Assembly: GCA_021399435.1 (NCBI GenBank)
Contig: JAJTUP010000121.1
Coordinates: 62,001 to 126,000 of the forward strand
Direction of reading: 5' to 3'
From: Diaporthe sp. PMI_573
Lineage: Eukaryota > Ascomycota > Sordariomycetes > Diaporthales > Diaporthaceae
Length of the DNA stretch: 64,000 nucleotides
Positions 51,195 through 60,205 of the stretch are shown piece after piece. Position numbers and translations under genes: made by a program. The notes under the pieces were generated by a model that was not told where the DNA came from, made no database searches, and was given only the letters and a program-made list of their open reading frames with translations. Numbering within the stretch: the first letter of the stretch is position 1; every line of letters starts with the position of its first letter.

Positions 51195-54021
51195 CAGAGC
51201 AGGCCATCGGTCGGCTATCCGATCTGACCGAATCGGATATCCGATCCGATAGATGATCGATGGGATTTTTTGCCAGCCATCCGATTAAGATTCGGATCGG
51301 ATGGCTCATCCATCCGATCGATATCCGATATATTTTGAGGCCATCCGATCGATATCGGATCTGACCGATTCGGATGTGAGGTTATCGCGACCCTCATCAA
51401 CTGTTGGAAGGCAGCACTTCGGGCCCGTCGGGGGCCCGGTGAAGGGCACCGTAGTATCGGCGAAAGGCACCGCAGCACCGCTCAGGCCCATACGGCGCCC
51501 AAGTCAGGGCTGAGCCTCGCTCAGGCCAGCGTGCATCGAGATCCATGAGGGATTGGCAGGTCAGGTTACAAGATGGGTGGCTAGACGCACTGGAATCACA
51601 ATGTAGTTAGGCATCGCAACATAGCACAGAATGTTCAGATCCTGATCTGCCCTCATGCAACCCCTTGCCCCCAGAGACTTCCGACATCAACTAAAGGCGC
51701 TAGAGGCCCTGGTTAGGGCCGTTCCAGGTATATTACTAAGCGAGGAACGCGTAGAATCTTTACCTATTCATACCTACATTACTTTAGTACTCGAAGAATT
51801 GTTTCTTTTTCGACCTCGCGGGCGCCAAAAATGGACTCACCTACGCCCTCGTCCCTCGTTTCCTCCACGCCACAAGATACCGAGATCGTGGGCTACCCTG
51901 ATTACTCCGTTTGGACTGAGGAACGCTGGGCAGCTTACCCAGGGCTTGCCAACTACCATAACCCAACAAAAGAACGCAAATGGTGGTGGCGATATGGCTT
52001 CAGACTCAGAGATTGTTCTCGGCCTAAAAACCAAGATCAGATCTGGGTGTGCGAGTCTTGTTTTCTTGCAAAGAAACCTGCGAAGGATACCAAATTCGTG
52101 GCTACAACTAGCAGGTCCATCGAGAAGCATCTAAAGGATAGCCATGGCGTTATAGACCCTAAGGTATGTGACAAAATAGATGAGGGTTCATAAGCTGACG
52201 CCTAGAATGCTGTGCAGATTAATGAAGCCGAGTCTACGCCTGTACCCTCGCAGAGGACCCTCAACTCCATGATCGACTTTTCGAAACCGGCGCAACAAGC
52301 AGTCCACGGGCAGTTAATAATACGCTTCAAGAAGCCGGTGAACGACTTATTGATACTTGACTGGCTTGTCTGCTCGAATCTGTCATTCAATATCGTGAAT
52401 GATACTCGTTGGCGCCGTCAACAGCTGTATAACAACCCCGTGCTTGAGGAGAAGGACCTACCACACTCGAAAACCCTTGTTCGCCTCCTTTTGCGTGAAT
52501 ATCACCGCGCCCTACCCAAAATCAGAGCTTTCCTTCGAAGCGCGCGCGGCTTGATCCATCTAACGTTTGACGGCTGGACCTCGAGGAGATTCACGTCATT
52601 CGTAGGGTTGACTGCCAATTTCATCGACAAAGACTTCAACAGATGGACCATCTTGTTAGGTTTGCCACCTTTGATGAAGCGCCACAGAGGTTCTGATATT
52701 GCTGAGGAAATCTTAGCCATAATCCGCTTTTTTGAGATTCAAGATTGCGTGGGCTACTGTACCTTGGATAACGAGTCTAAGAATAGGACAACGATGGCCA
52801 AGATTGGCGAAGCACTCGGGCTCGACGCTGAGGAGAGGCAGATTAGCTGTGGTCCGCACGTTTTGCAGCTCTGTACCCGCGCCTTGATGTATGGTGAGGG
52901 TTGTAAGCGCCTGCCGCTTGACCAGGTCCTCCGAAACTGGCTTCAAGACAGCTTCGCTGACGAGGACGAGGAAAACGAGGCTCTAGAACGTGCCTTTGAC
53001 GAAGTTGCCATCAACCCTGAGGAGGACCTTGCGCAACAGGATTCGGCTAGTGAGGATGAGGATGATGATGCTTTAGATACTGATCCTTTTGTTGATACTG
53101 AGTACAACAATTCTGACGTATCTGACGTATCTGACGAATTAGTTGAAGCCGCCGCGTGCGCCTTTTGGGAGGAGGACTATAAAAATAAGTGAGTTATACA
53201 TATATTAATAGTCTTTGCTTAACTAATCCTCTAGTAGACCGCGACCTGACTTTAACCCCCAGACTGAGGTCGAACAACAACCAGTCCTCGACATGCTGCA
53301 ACGCCGCAAACGCTTCTTCGCGAACGACGCCGACGACGAGGTTCCTAATTCACAAGATACACGGCTAGCAAACAAGAGGAGAAGGGGCAGCAAAGGCAAG
53401 GACCCTGAGCCCATACAACGAGAGGATATACAACAAGACGAGCTAGATACATACCTTGTTGAGCCAGTAGTCAACTCAAAGGCGTACCTAAACGACCCAA
53501 TCGCGTGGTGGCGGGATATTGGCGCAAAACGATTCCCCAAGCTGTCTTATATGGCAGTTGACTTCCTCACGATACCTTCAGCAGCAGCAGAAACTGAGCG
53601 TCAGTTTAGTAGCGTCGGGCAGATGGTGTCAGCACGGAGATCTTGTCTTCAGCGGCACGTTATTGGCGCCAGCCAGTGTATTAGGTCTTGGAGCAAAGCA
53701 GGCGTCTACAAGGCTGAATTGCCACTTGAATTGCTAGATCGGGCATCTAGCACGGCGTTACAAAGTGATATTGCACGGGAATTAACTAGATGGGCACAAC
53801 GTAGCTAATATAACTGGGAATAGCCTCAAATACGCACCCCATCCGATTTAGCAGATCTGATATCCGATTCCGAATCGGATATAGGCAAATCGGATCGGAT
53901 CCGATCCGATATAGACCAATCCGATTCGGAATCGGATGGGCTTCAGTCTATTCGATCGATTTCAAATCGATATCGGAATCGGATGGGATTTGGCCATCCG
54001 ATCGACCGATGGCCTGCTCTG
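51195..54021 (+). mobile_element. hAT-5: hAT-family transposon with shortened enzyme
   Basis: A perfect 19-bp inverted repeat, CAGAGCAGGCCATCGGTCG, lies at 51195-51213 and inverted at 54003-54021. ATCCGAT/ATCGGAT words are repeated more than a dozen times in both orientations just inside each end (51215-51380 and 53840-54002). The flanking octamers CTTGCAGA and CCGCGATA do not match. Confidence 0.88.
51831..53808 (+). CDS. hAT transposase-like protein of hAT-5, central part missing
   Basis: Exons 51831-52163, 52206-53188 and 53235-53808 give an uninterrupted 629-residue frame; introns are only 42 and 46 bp with GTATGT and GTGAGT donors and good branch sites. It keeps the zinc-finger region (WVCESC ... 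H), the first two catalytic Asp regions (LTFDGWTSRR and YCTLDNESKN), CGPHVLQLC, and the C-terminal ETERQFSSVGQMV. What the other copies have in between, the DNDTRW block and most of the insertion domain of about 200 residues, is absent; an acidic stretch (SEDEDDDALDTDPF) stands there instead. The protein is therefore probably not a competent transposase, yet its frame is clean. Confidence 0.8.
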
Positions 54022-54431
54022 CCGCGATATGCATGTATATCTGCTAACAACGCTGCAGGCAATGCGCAGAATCATCGACATGCAGCTTTGCCTCTATCTT
54101 GAATGTAACAGGGGACGCGCTTCTTTCACGTCAGCAAGAGGGCACCGCAAGTTGCCTATCCACAAGTCTGCTAGAGAACGTAAGCACTGTATCAGGATGG
54201 GGACCTCAATCACTAGATCCAATGATCCCTACTGCGCCATTCTTGAACAATGGGTCGAACCAGACCGTAACCAGCAATCTACCCCCAGTTACCACTGATG
54301 GGCCTCAGATCAGCTCCTCTGCTCAGCTGACAACTCCATCTACTATGTCTTGGACGATGCTCACTGTAACACGCACGGTCACGTCACTGTTAACCACAAC
54401 GTTGACAAAGACCGGGACGTGTGCGGCCTGA
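54022..54431 (+). pseudogene. 3' part of a gene for a Ser/Thr-rich, probably secreted protein
   Basis: Directly right of hAT-5 a frame of about 125 codons reads as the end of a protein with Cys residues (CRQCAESSTC), several N-glycosylation sequons (NVT, NVS, NGS, NQT) and a Thr-rich tail. That composition is usual for wall or secreted proteins. The upstream part is missing, and an in-frame TAA at about 54043 precedes it, so it is a truncated remnant. Confidence 0.4.
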
Positions 54432-54620
54432 AACCCGGATTCCTCGGTTCCATGGTGGGCGCGAGTCCAGGTGACTTTCGATATTCTAACAGCTCTTAGC
54501 TACTACACGGTATAAAAGGAGGACAGACTTCAAATACGCTAATTGTAGGTTTTAAGCTAAGCACTTGCTCCTAAGTTCTTCAAGTTAAAGCCCACTATTG
54601 AAAATTTCTTTCAAAATAAA

Positions 54621-54911
54621 ATGTCAACTACTGCAATTATGAATAACCAACATGTCGCAAGATTTGGTCGAAATCTGAAATGCCTGCATTTGCCAGAAAC
54701 CCGGGGCCAAGTTGAAAGCAGGCGACTTCATCAGTCGGAGAGGGAGTATATACAAAATGACATGTTAGACGATGACCGTGAGGTCAAAATGAAGCTGCGG
54801 AGAAAGCTTGACCTCGGGATGGACTACTTTCTCGGAATAAAGAATACCCTTCTGTTATGGTTGGCGATGTGGGACGAGTTGCTTGGGCACAAACGCCGTT
54901 ACGACATCTAG
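54621..54911 (+). CDS. Unrecognised ORF, possibly start of a transporter remnant
   Basis: Ninety-six codons from an ATG. The part EVKMKLRRKLDLGMDYFLG faintly resembles the N-terminal cytosolic stretch before helix 1 of fungal major-facilitator permeases, but no run of membrane helices follows. It may be a decayed gene. Confidence 0.2.
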   Translation: MSTTAIMNNQHVARFGRNLKCLHLPETRGQVESRRLHQSEREYIQNDMLDDDREVKMKLRRKLDLGMDYFLGIKNTLLLWLAMWDELLGHKRRYDI

Positions 54912-57394
54912 GGCACCCTGACGAGCCGGGAGATGTTGAATGCCTCATTTCTGTGCAAAGTTACAGTTCCCCGCAGGCTGAATATCGGCCCAGGGCATCC
55001 TTTTTTTGGCAAGGTCTGCGTTGTTTCCTATTGACTCTCATACACCGGGGCTGCTTGAGAGAGTATCTAGGTGTTTACAGTGACAGGTATGGATACAGAA
55101 GTCAATGACGACCCGGCCCTGACCGATCAACGAGTTTGACACACTCTTTGCGTTAGATCCAAGCTATAGCGACGCACCTTTCGATTCAGGAACAGAAGCC
55201 GCATGCAGCCAGAATGATACCGCCGACATGTCGGACAACGCAAGACGGAGCGCAGAATTCACCAGTGAGCGGCAAAGGGGGGTTCAAGCTGCTTTTTTGT
55301 TTGGTGACGTGGACGGAGAAGGTAATGTTGGCGGCAACTACGTTGGTAACAATGTGGACGGGCTTGAGAGTTCACCGATGCAGATGAGCCGAAGGTGTCT
55401 GCATTCTCGTGTCCCGAAGGAAGACACAACACAGTTATACCAAGAAAGAGGCCGACCATCAGTGCGATAATGGTGCCGACGAGGGGCCATTGCGCAAAAA
55501 GTAAGTTTGGAGGATGACGCTAGATATTATCGCGTATTAATGATGACCCGACGACAATGATAGCCTAAGAGCGGCAGTATTTCGTCGCGAGCAAGGCTTT
55601 ATTTCCCACAGCACCCTCCGTTCTCTAGAGGCTTGTTAACTCTTGTTCTAAGGTGTATTATATGCAGAACAAACCCATTGAGTTGGCATCGGGGACCAAA
55701 ATAGCTTTAAATATGTTGGCTGGTCCTATTTCTTGTGTATCAGTTCAATGGTGCGTTGGCCAAAATTGCCACGTATAGTGCGCCTTCAAGACGAAGTTAA
55801 GCTGTTTAATCCACCGTACTGCGGCTCTGCGACTTTGCCATGCTGACTGTGCATGATGCAAGGACGAACTTTATTCAACAGCGGCGGCAAAGGTAGCTAG
55901 CTTCATTGGCCCCTATCAGGGTTCCTGAATCTGCCTCCGCGGCGCGACAGGATACATCACCACCTCATCCCCACTAATAAGTAAGCGTCTCTCAGTGATC
56001 TACGACTGAGTCATCCTTGTCTTATCATCAGTTTTATAGCAGTCTCACGAAGCCTTGCTCCCTGATGCTAGCCGCCCGACTCCTCCCAAAACATGTTCTT
56101 ACACAATGCAAGCAGCAGGTGTGGCTCCTCGCTAACGATGCTCACAGGCCGCTAAGCCTACTGTTCCGAGTCTACACACCCGCAGACATTGGATCACTAG
56201 CAGGGTTCTGCCCAGCTAAATGACAGTACCGTCCAATTCGACCCGAAATCACGGTGTATGCTCTGAATACTACTAGCTGTTAGCGAGCTGCTGCCTGCTT
56301 TAATATCCTCAAAAGATAGGAGACATAGGTTGCTAGACATGTGCAACTGCCGTAGCCAAAGAATCCTGGAAGTCCCGGCGTAAGGAGCGACTCTCGGTCA
56401 TCCAATCGCATCGCTCACCTCAGACTCGTTCAAATTGAACGAGTCTCGCATCGGCGCGCGAATTGTAAGTGCACTGGATGGCATTATGAGAACGTTAACA
56501 GTTCATCTCCACGAACGAGCAGCAATCACCTAGCGTCCCACTTTGCTCACTACAGTATCATCTTTGCGTGTCTAATCACTCGAGGGTTTATATGGGGAGC
56601 AACATCGCGCCCTAAAACAACTGAGACTTATACACAGTGTATGATATATATATATATATATAATATAATTAATCCTTCAAACGACTCGAATCTTATATCA
56701 ACTAGCTGCACAGTCTGTAATCTGAAGAACGGTATGTCTGTGGGATAGATTCTGTCAGATTAAGCGGACAGCTCGCTGTAATGTAAGAGGCTGGTTTACA
56801 AGGCAAGAGCAGCCATTATAGCAGTGCAGGATACTGTAGTTAAGTTTGACCAAGAGATGTGTAAAGTCTCATGAGACAACTCCAATTTATCCGCAATGAT
56901 AGCACTACGATACGGCTAAAATATGAAGAACAATAGGGGATCAGACAGGGATACGAAGATGGGAGCTAATTAGATTCTAAACATGCTTGATCCCTGACAC
57001 ATCTACAGTAAGCCATTTGTAGCCTGTTAGTGATTTCTTCCCAAGTACCCTGTCGATACAAATCTAATCTGCCAAGCCACACCAGGTGCAGACCCACATC
57101 ACCACTACCATACAATTAACTAAAGATTTTTACGACACCCATTTCGCCCTTTACTTTACCACTGAATACGGTATCTCGAGCTATTACTGCGCTATATTCC
57201 CGAAGAATCCGAGTTAGCGGCAGTGACGAGTTGAAGAACTTGCTATGTAAATCAATTTCTACTTAAAGGAGGGTTTGGAACCCAGCCTGGTCTCAGAATC
57301 GTTTGATTTAAGCTGCTTGAGTATCTCCCTTTATTTGCGAGAAACATATATTACCTTGAACAAGACAGTGCTACTTGGCACTTTAGCCACCGAA
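54912..57394. other. Gene-poor stretch upstream of HMG-CoA reductase
   Basis: Only short unsupported frames (55228-55470, 56017-56223). An (AT)n tract lies at 56646-56671. The last several hundred bases include the promoter side of the HMG-CoA reductase gene. Confidence 0.5.
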
Positions 57395-58549
57395 ATGGCC
57401 GAGAAGTCTACCCGAGAGAGGAAGGTTCACTCTTATTACAATAAAAAAGACCTCATTTCCATTCTCAGGGACCCCGAATATCTCCAGCAGTATACTATTG
57501 AGAATGTCGTTGGTGTCACCGAAGTTCCTGTTGGCATGGCTGGCCCTCTGCGCCTTTCGGGGCCAGACAATATCGACACTCTTTTCATGGATACTCTAGA
57601 CGCACCCCTCGCAACTTATGAACCGACCCTCGTTGCAAGTTGCTCGAGGGGTTGTAAAGCCTTCAACGCTTCTGGTGGGCTGAATTTTGAAATCCTGGGG
57701 GAAGGGATGTCTCGAGCTCCCGTCTTCGTCTTCGATCATCCTGGCTACGCTGTTGCTTTCGCTCGTGCAGTCCCTACGTTCCGAGCAAGATTTGCTGAGT
57801 GGGCCGAGTCGACTAGCCGGTTTGTTCAGTTTCGGTCCATGAACCCTACGGTTATCGGATCACAAGTTCACCTCCTCTGCACATATCATTGCGGCAGCGC
57901 CGCTGGGCAGAACATGGTTACGAAAGCTACACAATATGCTTGTGATATGCTTCGTGAGGAACTCGAGATTAAATTTTTCATTCGGGATTTCTTGATCGAG
58001 GGCCAACTGGCATCTGATAAGAAGCCGTCATGGGGAAACGTCAAAGTATCAAGAGGTGTCGAAGTCATTGTCTGGGGAACAATCACCAATCAAACCTGCC
58101 AGTCAGTTTTGGGATGCAGCACCGATCGCCTCTATTTCACACATCAGACCGTGAAAGAAGGGGGTATTCGAAATGGACAATTTGGTTCCAATATCAACAC
58201 TGCGAACATTCTGGCAGCCTTGTTCATCTCAACTGGGCAGGACGTTGGGAGCGTCGCTGAAGCCTCATGGAGTCATTTGACCTCTGAGTTGGATGACGAG
58301 ACGAAAGATCTGAGGCTGTCACTTTATTTCCCGTCCCTGCCGGTGGGAACCGTCGGGGGTGGTACAGGTTACCCAACTCAGCGCGAGGCGCTCAAGCTGC
58401 TCAAGTGTGACGGGCCAGACATGAAGGGCCGCCTGGCAGGGATCATCGCCTCGTTCGCGCTTGCGCTAGACTTGAGCACAGGAGCCGCTGTGGCCAACGA
58501 CACTTCTACACAGAGCCATATGCGTCTGGCCCGAGGGGAGAAGCTGTGA
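57395..58549 (+). CDS. Soluble HMG-CoA reductase (catalytic domain only)
   Basis: From the ATG at 57395 the frame encodes 384 residues with no intron. The start of the fold, ENVVGVTEVPVGMAGPLRL, is followed by all four catalytic residues: Glu76 (TYEPTLVAS), Lys209 (SDKKPSW), Asp283 (TGQD) and His375 (SHMRLARG). It reduces HMG-CoA to mevalonate with two NADPH, the committed step to sterols and terpenoids. The N-terminal membrane anchor and sterol-sensing domain of housekeeping fungal HMGRs are absent; the frame is open upstream to 57275 but has no other ATG there and no helix bundle. Glu-Pro replaces the usual Glu-Gly after the catalytic Glu. A dead sister copy lies at 36.7 kb. A role as an extra, cluster-associated or statin-tolerant enzyme is possible but unproven. 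Confidence 0.88.
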   Translation: MAEKSTRERKVHSYYNKKDLISILRDPEYLQQYTIENVVGVTEVPVGMAGPLRLSGPDNIDTLFMDTLDAPLATYEPTLVASCSRGCKAFNASGGLNFEILGEGMSRAPVFVFDHPGYAVAFARAVPTFRARFAEWAESTSRFVQFRSMNPTVIGSQVHLLCTYHCGSAAGQNMVTKATQYACDMLREELEIKFFIRDFLIEGQLASDKKPSWGNVKVSRGVEVIVWGTITNQTCQSVLGCSTDRLYFTHQTVKEGGIRNGQFGSNINTANILAALFISTGQDVGSVAEASWSHLTSELDDETKDLRLSLYFPSLPVGTVGGGTGYPTQREALKLLKCDGPDMKGRLAGIIASFALALDLSTGAAVANDTSTQSHMRLARGEKL

Positions 58550-58920
58550 GGACACTACTTTCACGTCTGATCATGTAATGTAGTTCTGAAGCTGCCCAGT
58601 CCTCATGTTCAAATTAAGTTCAAGATCGAATGTTCGCACAGCGAAAAAACAAACCAGAAAAAAAAAAGAAAAAGAAGGAAGAAATATATGTTATGGCATC
58701 ACATAGCTCCCTCCCTACAGACCAAAGGCCCACCCACATTTCATTATTAAAGTAATGGGGTCGGAGCCGGAGCCGCTTAGGAAATGTGACGGATACAACC
58801 GATGCTTGGCATCCTGGCGCTTAATCGCGATATTTAGGACAGCTAAACTTCAATTCGATACTTTGACCCCTTTGATAGATCCTGTCTATTCTTCCTCAAG
58901 CCAGTCGAGCCAACCAGAGC
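58550..58920. other. Intergenic, 3' side of HMG-CoA reductase
   Basis: Contains an A-rich tract (58655-58680). No gene is supported. Confidence 0.45.
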
Positions 58921-59432
58921 CTATAAAGGAAAGATATAACTATGAAACTGGAAAGTGAGAATAAAACAATCTCCAAAGTAACCCAAGCTGTTGGTGACCA
59001 CGTGCCATCTCGAGCAGTGTATATGTTCAGCATAGTAGTACAGTAATAATGCCGCTTATACAGTTCAAAATGCCAGGGCTATAAATAGACGTGTGTTAAT
59101 ACTTAGTACTTCTCAGGATTGGATTTAACTTGCCAGAATAAATGAGTAAACAGCCACATGTAATTCAATCTGAATTTGAACCACAGCATAGCCAGCCCGG
59201 CGACGCCCGCAGCATAACATATGCCCGCAAGCGGTATCAGAGGAATATTCACAACTGTGCTCGCGATCCGTGAGTCACCTATGACCTGTGGCTGCTCTTT
59301 CAGCGAGGTAAAGGTGCCTGGGAGAATAAAGAACCCGGCAAGTACAGTCCATTGTGCGGCTGCAGCTGCCAGGTTGCACCAGATAGGAGCCGAGCTCGAC
59401 TCGATAATCATGCGTTGACGTGTTTGCGACAT
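58921..59432 (-). CDS. Membrane protein, three or four helices, intron uncertain
   Basis: From the ATG at 59432 a frame to 59103 gives 109 residues with helices at about 18-40, 58-78 and 84-104. Further on, 59016-58921 reads YTARDGTWSPTAWVTLE followed by a hydrophobic helix, and looks like a second exon of the same gene. A donor in 59122-59140 and the acceptor TTTATAG near 59080 are possible, but the reading frame between the parts is not clean, so either the gene has two exons with a splice I cannot fix or it is decaying. The family is not named with confidence. Confidence 0.45.
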
Positions 59433-59875
59433 TGAAAATACTGGGTTCGAATATCCCCGTTCGGAAAAGACTTGCGTTCTTGGAACGCCGGTGTTTTTAT
59501 CTTCTTGCCTCTGTGCCTGTCCTCAATCCCGGGCACCACCTGCAATTAAGGCAGCATGGGAAACAAGAGCCCGGACCGGTCTTGACCAAAAGCCTAGAAC
59601 GGGGATTAGAGGAGCTAGAGAATGCTTAGGCCAGTCAACCTAATATAGATCAGCCCTAACTCCGGGTTCCTGGTGGCTCCGACGCCGTCCCAACCCCGGG
59701 ACTCGGGCACCCTGGTCGGAAAGTGGGCCCCGGCGCTAGACTTTAGTTCAGGTACTCTAAAAATTGCTTCTCGCGCACGGTAAAACTCCTTGTAAACCAG
59801 GACTGACAAGCTCCCGTTCTCTAATTGATCGATTATGATCTTTGTCGTACTCATCAACATTCGCCAGTACAGCAG

Positions 59876-60205
59876 ATGAATAAGGAGCTATCCCTCGAGA
59901 TGGATGACACTGACGACCGATCATTGGAAGGGCTTCACTCTGCTCAGGATGCATGTGGCACACAAATGGCCATATCACAAATTGACTGGAGGAGGAGACA
60001 AATCAGAAAGAGGGATAGGAGTGGTGAGAATTTTAAAAAAAGGTGGCGCACCCTTGTTAAAACATTAAGCAAGCTTCACTACGATTACGGCACCGAGTTC
60101 CACGTCTCGCTAAGCAGGAAGGGCCAAGGCTACGTGTGCCGGTCTAGGAAGGGCATCTTACCGTTGATGGCAGATGAAACTGTACAATTTCCCCTCCCAT
60201 ATTAA
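59876..60205 (+). CDS. Short MADS/SRF-like protein
   Basis: The 109-residue frame has its ATG at 59876. The C-terminal 65 residues (DRSGENFKKRWRTLVKTLSK, then an alternating hydrophobic strand HVSLSRKGQGYVCRS) follow the pattern of the MADS-box: a basic helix with R-x-NF-x-KR-x2-TL-x-K and then a beta strand. Fungi carry many such small MADS-like proteins without further domains. DNA binding is plausible but the match is loose. The first 40 residues are acidic. A relation to the neighbouring genes is not evident. Confidence 0.45.
   Translation: MNKELSLEMDDTDDRSLEGLHSAQDACGTQMAISQIDWRRRQIRKRDRSGENFKKRWRTLVKTLSKLHYDYGTEFHVSLSRKGQGYVCRSRKGILPLMADETVQFPLPY

Noticed and set aside
54857..55470. 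Short plus-strand ORFs as genes
   Set aside because: No domain, start context or splicing supports them.
57275..57394. N-terminal 40-codon extension of HMG-CoA reductase
   Set aside because: It opens at TTG with no ATG, and the HMGR fold begins after the ATG at 57395.
26826..58549. A lovastatin-type cluster (beta-lactamase-like acyltransferase plus HMG-CoA reductase)
   Set aside because: No polyketide synthase or other lov-type gene is present, the beta-lactamase-like gene is incomplete and the two lie 30 kb apart; only the general self-resistance idea is kept.
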